DNA of 64,000 bases from Mucilaginibacter sp. Bleaf8 (GCF_018390515.1 NZ_JAHBBK010000001.1:62001-126000), one strand, 5' to 3'; counted from the first letter of the stretch, positions 8,547 to 16,964 are shown. Notes: generated by a model from the sequence alone, not told the origin. Program-made: numbers and translations.

Positions 8547-8834
8547 TTAAAGTACTTGTTCTGTAAAGTAAGCTTGCAATGGTTCTGCCAGCAAAGGCTT
8601 GGCGTCGGCTACAAATTGCTGAAAGTGTGCCGACTGGTTATGTTTGTCAATGCTTTCCTGCGACTGCCATTCTTCCATCATTATAAAGGTAGTGGCCTCG
8701 TTCATAACCTGGTGTAAGTCATAACGTTTACAACCCTCTTCCATTCGTGTTGCTTCAACCAGTGGCTTAAAAATATCTGTTAGCGCCTGAACGGTATCGG
8801 GCTTGGCTTTAATTACTGCTGTAATATGGATCAT
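8547..8834 (-). CDS. Antibiotic biosynthesis monooxygenase (YgiN/ABM family)
   Basis: A 95-residue single-domain ABM protein with typical beginning IHITAVIKAKPDTVQAL and the core MEEGCKRYDLHQ...FIMMEEWQSQESIDKHNQSAHFQQF. Members are small dimeric ferredoxin-fold proteins; YgiN is a quinol monooxygenase, others degrade heme or modify aromatic substrates. The exact reaction cannot be read here. It is monocistronic, with a 90-base leader and a promoter copying the SDR operon architecture, so it most likely belongs to the same AraC-controlled stress or redox regulon. Confidence 0.88.
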   Translation of the reverse strand: MIHITAVIKAKPDTVQALTDIFKPLVEATRMEEGCKRYDLHQVMNEATTFIMMEEWQSQESIDKHNQSAHFQQFVADAKPLLAEPLQAYFTEQVL

Positions 8835-8924
8835 GATGTTAGATGTTTAAATTCTGTTTAGTCACTGTTTTTCCTGAAAATATGCTTACCAGGTTTTTAA
8901 CGGTTAGTAAACGCTGTCTGTTGC

Positions 8925-8981
8925 CAAAGGTAGCGCATTAACCATTTAGATGCTTGTACATTTTTGACTAAAAGTGGTACA
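8925..8981 (-). promoter_or_regulatory. Operator pair and -7 element of the monooxygenase gene
   Basis: On the minus strand: TGTACC (8976-8981), 15 bases, TGTACA (8955-8960), 22 bases, TACCTTTG (8925-8932). Each spacing equals that in front of the SDR operon. The upstream half-site extends to TGTACCACTTTTA, which recurs in the repeat array at 9911 and 10010-10032. Confidence 0.7.
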
Positions 8982-9000
8982 ATTTCACTCTAATTAACAG

Positions 9001-9028
9001 AAAAAGCACCTGCCAAGAGGTGCTTTTT
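9001..9028. terminator. Intrinsic terminator of the PH/SHOCT gene
   Basis: AAAAAGCACCT (9001-9011) and AGGTGCTTTTT (9018-9028) form an 11-base stem with a 6-base loop and flanking A/T tracts, so it can work in both directions. It lies 26 bases past the PH/SHOCT stop. Confidence 0.85.
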
Positions 9029-9053
9029 TATTACCAGGTTAGCTATTTGCCAA

Positions 9054-9728
9054 TTACAATTCGCTAAGTAATTCCATCTTTTTTTGATTGTATTCTTCCT
9101 GCGAGATAAGGCTGTTATCAAACAGCATTTTTAATTTTTTGAGTTTCTCGGTAAGTTCATCCGGCTTTTGCTCGGCCACCGGTGCAGGAGCCGGAGTTGC
9201 GGCTGGTGCTGGCTCCGCAGGTGCAACCGGTGTTGGTGCTGCGGTTACCGGTGCAGGCGGTGGTGTTGGAGGCGTTGCGGGTTGGGCCAGCGGTTTTTCC
9301 AAAACCGGCGGCAGGTTTTGCACGCGGTGCAGCTCTTCGCGCTTACGCTCGTTCTCGCGGCACTCCTGCGAATATTGGTATAACTTACGGGCCTGTACTT
9401 TAGGTAAGTAATCTACACCCATTTCGGCGCCTTTGGTTGTTTTAACCATAAATACCGCGCCTATAAATTCTTCATTTACCGTAATGTCGGCAATGTCTTT
9501 CCAAACAAAGTCAACAAACTTGATGGAAAAGCCCAGATTGGCAGGGGTAAAGAACAATACACGACGGTTGGTTACCACAATGCAATCCGGCATTATATTA
9601 ACTACCGGTTTTTTCTGACAGGCTATGTATAAGGTTTCCTCTCCTTGAGGCAGCAATTCTTTCAAGCGGCTATATACTTTTTCAACCGCTTTTGGGTCCT
9701 GCTGGTCGTTCAAAAATTTTTCGATCAT
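9054..9728 (-). CDS. PH-like domain protein with Pro/Ala linker and SHOCT tail
   Basis: I prefer the ATG at 9728 (MIEKFLNDQQD; 224 residues) to the one 9 codons upstream. Residues about 20-115 look like a bacterial PH (YokE-like) domain: CIVVTNRRVLFF, FVDFVWKDIADITV, VKTTKGAEMGV. A low-complexity Pro/Ala linker follows (about 140-195), then a C-terminal SHOCT motif (LTEKLKKLKMLFDNSLISQEEYNQKK is split in two helices). SHOCT tails are thought to mediate oligomerisation or nucleic-acid contacts; the function is unknown. A candidate -7 element TACATTTG is at 9753-9760. The phased TGTWCC array lies further upstream. Confidence 0.82.
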   Translation of the reverse strand: MIEKFLNDQQDPKAVEKVYSRLKELLPQGEETLYIACQKKPVVNIMPDCIVVTNRRVLFFTPANLGFSIKFVDFVWKDIADITVNEEFIGAVFMVKTTKGAEMGVDYLPKVQARKLYQYSQECRENERKREELHRVQNLPPVLEKPLAQPATPPTPPPAPVTAAPTPVAPAEPAPAATPAPAPVAEQKPDELTEKLKKLKMLFDNSLISQEEYNQKKMELLSEL

Positions 9729-9881
9729 AAAATGATGATAAGTATTTGCTATCAAATGTAATAATAATCTGCCACTTATAAAGTTTCGGCAGGCAGTAGT
9801 TGTTCGGGCAAAAATTTATTTTTGATGAATGCCTTATCCTTCCAAAAGTACTGACTGGATCGTGTCACGAGTATAAATACC

Positions 9882-10032
9882 TGTACCAAAGTGTTCCGGG
9901 TGTTCCAACCTGTACCACTTTTTGCAAACGGCCTCTGCATGCTGCAAATGCCGTTTTAGGTGTACCAAAGTGTACCACCTGTTCCGGCGTGTACCGGTTT
10001 GTTCCGCTTTGTACCACTTTAAAAGTGGTACA
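9882..10032 (+). repeat. Helically phased TGTWCC repeat array
   Basis: Ten direct copies of TGTACC or TGTTCC start at 9882, 9892, 9901, 9911, 9961, 9971, 9980, 9990, 10000 and 10010. Intervals are 9 or 10 bases, and the one gap is 50 bases, so phase is kept. An inverted copy (GGTACA, 10027-10032) closes the array and forms with the last direct copy a perfect 11-base dyad (TGTACCACTTT-A-AAAGTGGTACA). The gap holds an inverted repeat AAACGGC/GCCGTTT (9925-9931/9950-9956). It lies between the LuxE-like gene and the PH/SHOCT gene and does not look like protein-coding sequence. A cooperative multi-site binding region is my reading. Confidence 0.75.
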
Positions 10033-10045
10033 CCCAGCAGGTTAA

Positions 10046-11038
10046 TTAAGCAATCAGCAAGTTACAACCACGTATATCTGAGAAATCGAACCGGCCCAAT
10101 ACCTCAAATGAGCCGTCGTCATGTACCTTGCCTAAATCCTGCGTTGCAATGAAAGCGCAGGAGTTGATGTTGGCCAAGTCGATTATATTAATGCCGCCTG
10201 TTTTGCCACCTGTAACGGGGCTTATTGGGTCGTTAGTGTCCCGGGTTTGGATACGCATCCAGGGCGGGCAATTGAATATGCCATCGCCTTTGGAGTAGGC
10301 CTGTGATAGCAGCTCCGTCATGCCATACTCGGAGTGAATAGCGTTTACGCCAAAGCCGCGGCATAATATGTCGTGCAGTTCTTCGCGTATGATTTCCTTG
10401 CGGCGGCCTTTCATACCGCCGGTTTCCATCACAATCAGTTCAGGAAAGTTGATCGGGTAGCGTTCCACAAAATCCAGCAGGGCAAAGGTAACGCCTATCA
10501 GCAGGGTAGGTTTCTTGGCCTGCTGTTGTTTAATTAACTGCTGGTAAAGCTCGTCGTGGTTATACAGGTAAAAGCCGCTATCCGGATTGCCCGATTGCTT
10601 AATCAGATCATCGGCCATATAAACCAGTGATGAACCAGCCCGCTCCAGATAGGCTGGTAGCAAGGCTAGAATGCAATATTGCTTTACATCGCCATAAAAC
10701 AGCTCAAATGCTTTACGAAAACTCTCTGTATACCAGCTTACCTCGCTCACCAGGTGGCGGCTGGTAATCATGCCGGTGGTCCCCGAGCTGGTAAAGGTCA
10801 CTTCCGGCTCACCAGGTGTGCTTAAAACTTTGTGCTGCTTGAAAAATTCTATCGGTAAAAAAGGAATGTCCTCAACACGTTTCACCTGTTGCGGGTCTAC
10901 ATTTAAACCGCCAATAAATTGCCGGTAAATAGCGTTGTTTTTTGCCTGATACTGAAACACCTGTAGCGCGGCTTCGGAAAATTGATCCTTTGTCTGAATA
11001 GAAAATATCTGCTGCTTTTGCGGCTTTTGCATAGGCAA
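10046..11038 (-). CDS. LuxE-like acyl-protein synthetase / AMP-dependent ligase
   Basis: A 330-residue member of the LuxE/PaaK-like adenylating family, shorter than full acyl-CoA synthetases. Seen are the nucleotide-binding loop TFTSSGTTG (about residue 83), a second core motif HSEYGMTELLSQAY, and a short C-terminal lid (GRFDFSDIRGCNLLI). LuxE itself activates a fatty acid as acyl-AMP and passes it to a Cys of its own for reduction; here no luxC/D-like genes are nearby, so the partner and substrate are unknown. An alternative start lies two codons in (11032). The gene is monocistronic, ending 14 bases from the repeat-array dyad. Confidence 0.82.
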   Translation of the reverse strand: MPMQKPQKQQIFSIQTKDQFSEAALQVFQYQAKNNAIYRQFIGGLNVDPQQVKRVEDIPFLPIEFFKQHKVLSTPGEPEVTFTSSGTTGMITSRHLVSEVSWYTESFRKAFELFYGDVKQYCILALLPAYLERAGSSLVYMADDLIKQSGNPDSGFYLYNHDELYQQLIKQQQAKKPTLLIGVTFALLDFVERYPINFPELIVMETGGMKGRRKEIIREELHDILCRGFGVNAIHSEYGMTELLSQAYSKGDGIFNCPPWMRIQTRDTNDPISPVTGGKTGGINIIDLANINSCAFIATQDLGKVHDDGSFEVLGRFDFSDIRGCNLLIA

Positions 11039-11192
11039 AGATACACAGCTTTACGCCATTGGCTATGCGTTAATAAGAATTGATTACATTTTGAAAACAA
11101 TCAAATCACCTATTTATACGTTACTTCGGTGATACATTTATGAAGCTTGCAATTGCTGCTTATAAATGCCAACTATTAAATTGAATATTACC

Positions 11193-11882
11193 ATGATGAA
11201 AAAAATGAAACCACTATTTGTGCCGATGCTGATGAGTATGTTATTGCTGATTACCGCAACCTTAAATACCCAGGCACAAACCGCTACAAAAGAAAATGAC
11301 AAGATACAATCGGCCGTTAAAGTATTACACGCTTTTTCAACCTCGGGTGAAAGCATTCCGCAGGAGCTGTTGAAAGAGACGGAAGGTATCGTAATTATTC
11401 CGGGTATGATAAACGCTGGTTTTGCAGTAGGCGGCAAACGCGGTAAGGGCGTGGCTATGGTAAAATTAGCCGATGGCAGCTGGAGCAATCCGGTATTTGT
11501 TACCCTTACAGGTGGTAGCTTTGGTTTCCAGATAGGCGTACAGTCAGTAGATTTGGTATTGGTTTTCCGTCACAAGGGGGTGTTGACAGAAGTTAAAAAC
11601 GGTGACTTTACCATTGGTGGCGATATCTCTGCCGCAGCCGGACCGGTTGGCCGCAGCTCTACTGCCAGCACCGACCATAAGCTGGAAGCTGAAGTGTATT
11701 CATATTCCCGTAGCCGTGGTTTATTTGCAGGTATCAGTGTTAATGGTACTAACCTCGCTATTGATAAAACTGCGAATGCTAAGTTTTACGGTTCTGATAT
11801 CACCTCCCAGCAAATTTTCGAAACAGGCAAAAGCACCAAGCCTGCTGTAGTAACATTGAAAGAAGCACTTAAGGGCTTATAA
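11193..11882 (+). CDS. SYLF-domain (YSC84-related) secreted protein
   Basis: I start at ATG 11193 (MMKKMKPLF), which gives a normal signal peptide cleaved at TQAQ-T; the longer frame from 11166 adds a non-signal-like segment. About 229 residues. The SYLF domain core is visible: LLKETEGIVIIPGMINAGFAVGG is broken by conserved glycines, then GGKRGKGVAMVKL, PVFVTLTGGSFGFQIGVQSVDLVLVF and FTIGGDISAAAGPVGRS. Family members bind phosphoinositides or membrane lipids; in bacteria the role is unclear. Periplasmic or outer-membrane associated location is inferred from the signal peptide. Confidence 0.88.
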   Translation: MMKKMKPLFVPMLMSMLLLITATLNTQAQTATKENDKIQSAVKVLHAFSTSGESIPQELLKETEGIVIIPGMINAGFAVGGKRGKGVAMVKLADGSWSNPVFVTLTGGSFGFQIGVQSVDLVLVFRHKGVLTEVKNGDFTIGGDISAAAGPVGRSSTASTDHKLEAEVYSYSRSRGLFAGISVNGTNLAIDKTANAKFYGSDITSQQIFETGKSTKPAVVTLKEALKGL

Positions 11883-11906
11883 AAAAGCGATTTGTTAGAT
11901 ATATAT

Positions 11907-11936
11907 AAAGCGCATCCTCATCACAGGATGCGCTTT
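11907..11936. terminator. Bidirectional terminator
   Basis: AAAGCGCATCCT (11907-11918) and AGGATGCGCTTT (11925-11936) form a perfect 12-base stem with T tract. It separates the SYLF gene from the convergent small membrane protein gene, whose stop is only 5 bases away. Confidence 0.9.
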
Positions 11937-11940
11937 TTTG

Positions 11941-12300
11941 TTACAGGCGTACTGATGTAGGTTTTTCGAACGCCTGCTTTACTAAAAAACCTGATAAGGC
12001 AGCTAAGCCGCCAACAAGTCCGCCAAGCAATCCCATAATTAAAAGTAAAAGTGTCCAGTGCGGTAAGTGAAACAAAGCAGCTACTCGTCCGGCCAGCATA
12101 TTTTCGTTCGGTATGCTTTTTAGTAGTGCCAGTAATACCCATGCCGCAAATACGCCGCCAAACCCCGACCATACGGTTTGCCACGTGTTCTTGCCGAATA
12201 ATATAGCGCTAACGAAGGCAATAATCGGCATTACATACCAGGGTAAAAATGGAACAAGCCCGCAAAGTGTGGTAAAAGCAAATATGAATAAGAAAAGCAT
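11941..12300 (-). CDS. Small hydrophobic membrane protein
   Basis: A 119-residue protein with about four hydrophobic stretches (MLFLFIFAFTTLCGLVPFL, VMPIIAFVSAILFG, FGGVFAAWVLLALL, LLLLIMGLLGGLVGGLAAL). I do not recognise the family. It begins 2 bases after the stop of the penicillin-acylase-family gene, so it is very probably co-transcribed and translationally coupled. A role next to that periplasmic hydrolase (assembly or transport) is only a guess. Confidence 0.7.
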   Translation of the reverse strand: MLFLFIFAFTTLCGLVPFLPWYVMPIIAFVSAILFGKNTWQTVWSGFGGVFAAWVLLALLKSIPNENMLAGRVAALFHLPHWTLLLLIMGLLGGLVGGLAALSGFLVKQAFEKPTSVRL

Positions 12301-12302
12301 GA

Positions 12303-14744
12303 TTACTTTTTATTTAAGGTTAGGATAGATTTGATTCTGGTTGATTTTTCATTAGCCGATTGCAGGAACAGCAATGGGTTTAGTTGGCCGTTTTTCCAGG
12401 TTTGCAGCATGTCGGTATAATAAAAGCTGCCCGGGTTACCGGATTCGCCTCCGGGGAAGATACCATAGCCCTGCACCTTTGGGCCCAGTTGTACCACCAT
12501 TCGCCACGACGGGCCATTGCCTCCGGTAATGGCGTTGATAACGCCGCCCGTTCCGCCCGATGCAAATTTGCCCGACCCCAGGCCATCTAACCCGGCCAGG
12601 TGTTCAACTTCTGTAAGGCGTACTTTGCCCCATTGCCAATTATCGCCGGGCTTGCCATGTTGGTTGGCCAACTCGTTAACGGCGGTGTTGAATGCCTGAC
12701 TTACAATATCAGCAAGCGTTTCTTTTCCGGCAGTCTGGCTATTATCAAACCATTTGCTTTTGGGATCTTTTAGCAGGAGTTGTATGGTACGGTCTCGTGA
12801 GGGCCAGCGTAACTCGCGGTTGGCAGTGCCAAACTCATCGTTCCAGGTAAGGTTGTAAATGTAACTCCACCAGCTATTGAAAATACTGGCGCCAATTGAT
12901 GTGGCGTCGTATCGCAAATCCCATCTCTTTATCAGGTTATAAGCCTGGTGCTGCGTAGCATCCAGTTTGCTTTCGTCAATATTATGGAGCAGGGTGGGTA
13001 GTATATCGTGTGCAGTAATACTATAATTATCCGTTTGCAGCAGGCGCATGCTATCGGCGGTGATATGGTTCATTGCACTTAACCTGTCGTTGATGCGTTT
13101 GCCGCGCTGGTACGATCCAAACTGCCAGTTGATGTAGTAGGGATAAGCAGCATCAGTTGATTCCTGGTTGGCCGAGCTTACAAAGCCACGAGCCGGGTTC
13201 TTAACTGTTGGGTTCTGCTCGTAGGGTATCCAGCCTTGCCAACTGTTTGCCGCATCCGTACCGTCCAATATAAACTTGCCCTGATCCTTAAACTTCAATG
13301 GCAATTTACCATTTGGCGTTATAGCAATATCATTGTCTGCACTGGCAAAAATAAAGTTCTGTGCTGGGGCGCTGTAATAACTAAGCGCCATACGGTAGTC
13401 GTCGTAATTTTTAGCCCGGTTAAGCAGATAAAACGTGCGCAACTCATTCGATTCATCATGCGCCACCCATCTTAAAGCGGTACCGGCCGGCACCGATTGT
13501 GGTGTTTTTTCGGGCTTTTGCTGGTTGCTTTCATATACTACCGGCCCGTAGTGGGTGTAAATAACATCTTCAACAACCGGCTGCTTTCCGCGTACGTTGA
13601 TCACTTCAGCACGCCGCGTAGTTTTGTGCCATTGGTTATTATACCAGTACTCTTCTTTGGTGGCATCTTTAAATTTTATCTGGTACCAGTCCAGCACATC
13701 CGCATCCACATTAGTAACGCCCCAGCTTATTTTTTGGTTGTAACCGATGATGATGTGAGGCGATCCGGGTAGCGAAACACCATAAACGTTAATGCCGGGT
13801 GCATGCAACTGTATCTGGTACCATATTGATGGGAAAGTAAGATGCAGATGCGGGTCGTTTGCCAAAATAGGATATCCGCTTGCCGTTTTACTGCCCGACA
13901 CTGCCCAGTTGTTGCTGCCAATACCTTCAATACGTTCTTTGGGCTTGTTGTTATTACCCCGCATCTGGGCCTTAAAACTTGCTGAAGGTTGCGGCACAGG
14001 CAAAGACTTAAAATTCCATTTCGTACCTGCCGGAATGATTGGTTCTTGCTGAAAGTTGCGATCCGGAAACAAATCCTGCGTTACCTTCCAGCCGAATTTG
14101 TTCAGTACATTGGTCATTTCCAGTTCGTCCGAGCCGCCGGCAAGCGTTTCTGACATTAGCTTTAATAAAAATGCACAATTAATCGGCTTCCATTCTTCGG
14201 GCTTGTAATTGAGTAGTTTAAATTCAAGCGGGTAGGTTGTTGGCGTAAGGGTGTGTATGTAGGTATTGATACCTTCCGTATAAGCCTCAATGGCTAGCTT
14301 GGTTTGCGGGTCTTTCATCATGCCGCGCAATGTGTTTTCGGCGCCGTAAACCATACCCATACGGCGGTGGTATCGGTCCATTTCCAGAGCTTTAGATCCA
14401 ACCAATTCGGCTAATCGGCCCGATGCGCTACGGGTTTGGATGTCCATCTGCCAAAGTCGGTCGGTAGCGGTAATATAGCCCTGGGCATAGTAAAGATCAT
14501 GCTCGTTATTGGCAAAAATGTGCGGTATACGATTTTCATCATACTGAATAATTACCTTATCCAGCAAGCCATCCAGTTTTAGTTCATGCGCTTTTTCAGA
14601 CTGGCGGCTTTCTGCATTTTGCCAAAAGCCGCCAACAGGGTTTAAAAATTTGCCAAGCGGCGGTATGGGATCAAATTGGGTTTGCAGAGCCCATATAAGT
14701 AATATGGTTACAGCAATGGCAAGCAATGCTTTTACTATTTTCAT
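12303..14744 (-). CDS. Penicillin acylase family N-terminal-nucleophile hydrolase
   Basis: The start at 14744 (MKIVKALLAIAV) puts a hydrophobic export/anchor segment at the N-terminus; the longer frame from 14786 does not. About 813 residues, the usual size of S45 hydrolases. Ser277 in GIGSNNWAVSG is the expected autoprocessing point and nucleophile of the beta chain. Alpha-chain motifs are HIFANNEHDLYYAQGYITATDRLWQMD (split: HIFANNEHDLYYAQGY, TDRLWQMD). Family members cleave amide bonds of beta-lactams, N-acyl-homoserine lactones or acyl peptides. The substrate here is unknown; quorum-signal or aculeacin-type acylase activity is possible. Confidence 0.9.
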   Translation of the reverse strand: MKIVKALLAIAVTILLIWALQTQFDPIPPLGKFLNPVGGFWQNAESRQSEKAHELKLDGLLDKVIIQYDENRIPHIFANNEHDLYYAQGYITATDRLWQMDIQTRSASGRLAELVGSKALEMDRYHRRMGMVYGAENTLRGMMKDPQTKLAIEAYTEGINTYIHTLTPTTYPLEFKLLNYKPEEWKPINCAFLLKLMSETLAGGSDELEMTNVLNKFGWKVTQDLFPDRNFQQEPIIPAGTKWNFKSLPVPQPSASFKAQMRGNNNKPKERIEGIGSNNWAVSGSKTASGYPILANDPHLHLTFPSIWYQIQLHAPGINVYGVSLPGSPHIIIGYNQKISWGVTNVDADVLDWYQIKFKDATKEEYWYNNQWHKTTRRAEVINVRGKQPVVEDVIYTHYGPVVYESNQQKPEKTPQSVPAGTALRWVAHDESNELRTFYLLNRAKNYDDYRMALSYYSAPAQNFIFASADNDIAITPNGKLPLKFKDQGKFILDGTDAANSWQGWIPYEQNPTVKNPARGFVSSANQESTDAAYPYYINWQFGSYQRGKRINDRLSAMNHITADSMRLLQTDNYSITAHDILPTLLHNIDESKLDATQHQAYNLIKRWDLRYDATSIGASIFNSWWSYIYNLTWNDEFGTANRELRWPSRDRTIQLLLKDPKSKWFDNSQTAGKETLADIVSQAFNTAVNELANQHGKPGDNWQWGKVRLTEVEHLAGLDGLGSGKFASGGTGGVINAITGGNGPSWRMVVQLGPKVQGYGIFPGGESGNPGSFYYTDMLQTWKNGQLNPLLFLQSANEKSTRIKSILTLNKK

Positions 14745-14921
14745 GGAGTATCGTATAGGCGATGCAAGATATAAAAACGTTTGCATACAATTTTTAAGCG
14801 ATTAGCGGCTTTGCATAGCCAATCTATCAACCAATAGCTTGCCGGTATGTTATCATTTTTATTTAAAAAAACTACTTTAGGCTCCTGAAGTTTTTATAAA
14901 AACAGCACACAAAATACCTTT

Positions 14922-16643
14922 ATGGCACCCGCATCACCCCATCATAAACTCATCATTTACCAATTGCTCCCACGGCTGTTTGGTAACACAAATACCACTA
15001 ATAAATTCTATGGCTCTATTGAAGAGAACGGCTGCGGTAAGTTTAACGACATTACCGGGAAAGCGCTCACCGAAATAAAGCACATGGGTTTTACCCACGT
15101 TTGGTACACAGGTGTAATTGAGCATGCTACCATGACCGATTATTCTGCCCATGGTATTACGCCCGATGACCCCGACGTGGTAAAAGGTCGTGCCGGATCT
15201 CCTTACGCAGTTACGGATTACTATGACGTAGCGCCGGATCTGGCCGTTGACGTGCCTAACCGCATGGCCGAATACGAAGCCTTGATTGAACGTACACATC
15301 AAATAGGTTTGAAAGTAATTATAGACTTTGTGCCTAACCATGTGGCCCGTACTTATCAATCAGACGCCAAGCCAGCAGGGGTTCGCGATTTTGGTGAGGA
15401 TGACGACACGAATCAAGCTTTTAGTCCCCAGAATGATTTTTATTATGTGCCCGGGCATCCCTTTGTTGTACCAGGCGGATACAATCCCGGCGGAGATGAG
15501 TTTCAAAGCCCGCTGAAAGACAGGCGGTTTGATGAATACCCGGCCAAGGGTACCGGCGATGATGTGCATACGGCCAGCCCATCAATTAACAACTGGTTCG
15601 AAACCGTAAAAATTAACTATGGTGCAGATTTCCGGAATGGGTATCATACGCATTTTGATCCCATACCTCCCGTGTGGCATAAAATGCTTGATATCCTAAC
15701 ATTCTGGGCAGCCAAGGGGATTGATGCCTTTAGGTGTGATATGGTGGAGCTGGTACCTATTGAATTTTGGAACTGGATAACCACCCAGATGAAGCAACGC
15801 TTCCCTGACTTGATTTTTATAGGCGAAGCATACAATCCGAATGAGTATAGCAATTACCTGTTCGGAGGCAACTTCGATTATCTTTACGATAAAGTAGGTT
15901 TGTATGATGCCATTAAGCGCCTTACCCGTAATGAGCATGGTGCAAGCACCTGGGAAATCAATGCGGTATGGAACCATCACTGCCGTGGCTTTGACGAGCG
16001 CATGTTGCGTTTTATGGAAAACCACGATGAGCAGCGCATTGCCTCCCGTGATTTTGCTGCCGACCCGTGGCTGGCCGTACCGGGCATAATTGTAACGGCT
16101 ACGCTGGCAAACGGGCCGGTTATGATCTACTTTGGTCAGGAGGTAGGTGAGCCGGCCGCAGGGGCATCAGGCTTTAGCGGTGATGATGGCCGTACCACCA
16201 TATTCGATTACTGGGGTGTGGCCGAACATCAAAAGTGGGTAAATAATGGGGCATTTGATGGGGAAATGTTGTCCGAAGACCAAAAGCAGTTGCGTGGCTT
16301 CTACGCGAAATTGTTAAATATAACAGGAAAGCATGAAGCTATAACCAACGGTAAGTTTTATGAACTGATGGTTGCCAATCAGCAAAGTCCCGGTTTTAGC
16401 GAGAAAGTATATATGTATTTGCGCTATACCGAAAGCGAGCGCATCTTAGTGCTGGTAAACTTCAACCGCCATGACCATCATATGAACGTTAAACTTCCGA
16501 CCGAGCTGCTAACCCAACTGTCAGTAAATGGCCCTGTAACCTTTACAGACTTGTTAAGTAATACTGAATTAAAAACAGACGATGTTTCTGAAGGTCTGTA
16601 TGTTAATTTGAAGGCAATAAGCGGAATGCTACTGCTATTTTGA
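14922..16643 (+). CDS. GH13 alpha-amylase-family glycosidase, cytoplasmic
   Basis: A 573-residue GH13 enzyme without signal peptide. The four conserved regions are present: VIIDFVPNHV; DAFRCDMVE with nucleophile Asp273; FIGEAYNP with acid/base Glu302; and FMENHDEQR with Asp369. A short beta-sandwich domain closes the C-terminus. It should hydrolyse or transfer alpha-1,4-glucan inside the cell. It heads a same-strand cluster with a GH31 alpha-glucosidase and a branching enzyme, pointing to turnover of an internal glucan such as glycogen or imported maltodextrin. The exact specificity cannot be read. Confidence 0.9.
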   Translation: MAPASPHHKLIIYQLLPRLFGNTNTTNKFYGSIEENGCGKFNDITGKALTEIKHMGFTHVWYTGVIEHATMTDYSAHGITPDDPDVVKGRAGSPYAVTDYYDVAPDLAVDVPNRMAEYEALIERTHQIGLKVIIDFVPNHVARTYQSDAKPAGVRDFGEDDDTNQAFSPQNDFYYVPGHPFVVPGGYNPGGDEFQSPLKDRRFDEYPAKGTGDDVHTASPSINNWFETVKINYGADFRNGYHTHFDPIPPVWHKMLDILTFWAAKGIDAFRCDMVELVPIEFWNWITTQMKQRFPDLIFIGEAYNPNEYSNYLFGGNFDYLYDKVGLYDAIKRLTRNEHGASTWEINAVWNHHCRGFDERMLRFMENHDEQRIASRDFAADPWLAVPGIIVTATLANGPVMIYFGQEVGEPAAGASGFSGDDGRTTIFDYWGVAEHQKWVNNGAFDGEMLSEDQKQLRGFYAKLLNITGKHEAITNGKFYELMVANQQSPGFSEKVYMYLRYTESERILVLVNFNRHDHHMNVKLPTELLTQLSVNGPVTFTDLLSNTELKTDDVSEGLYVNLKAISGMLLLF

Positions 16644-16964
16644 TGATTAACTTATCGGAAATAAGTGTTTGCTTAACGTGTCGAAATTCAATCGCCCGAT
16701 TACCTATCAGACGTATAAATTTTTGATGAGTATAGGTTTATCAATAATTTATTTGACTTTGTAAGCACTGTACCGGTTAATTTTTATTTCGGTATTGTAA
16801 GTATACACTTGTTTCTTATTTTCGGCGGTTGACTAAAAAGTAAACGATTAATTAAAATACAATGCGCCGTGGCTTGATAATTGGTAACCTTATAACAGAG
16901 AAACACGTTATAATGTCGTCAGAACTTTGCAAGAAGTGCTGTGCAAAAACCCTAATTATATTAA
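16644..16964 (+). other. Intergenic region before the GH31 gene
   Basis: AT-rich stretch of 321 bases. I see no reading frame of note, no strong hairpin with T tract, and no full TTG-N19-TAnnTTTG promoter. It presumably holds the GH31 promoter. Confidence 0.4.

Noticed and set aside
9088..9411. Plus-strand Gly/Ala-rich frames
   Set aside because: They are the complement of the Pro/Ala linker of the PH/SHOCT gene, a composition artefact.
9882..10032. CRISPR array
   Set aside because: Units are 6 bases with 3-4 base spacing and no cas genes are nearby.
10010..10032. Intrinsic terminator of the LuxE-like gene
   Set aside because: The dyad has a one-base centre and no T tract follows on the minus strand; better explained as a protein site.
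9800..10045. 81-codon plus-strand frame over the repeat array
   Set aside because: Its peptide only reflects TGTWCC repeats in shifting frames; the 9-10 base period does not keep a reading frame.
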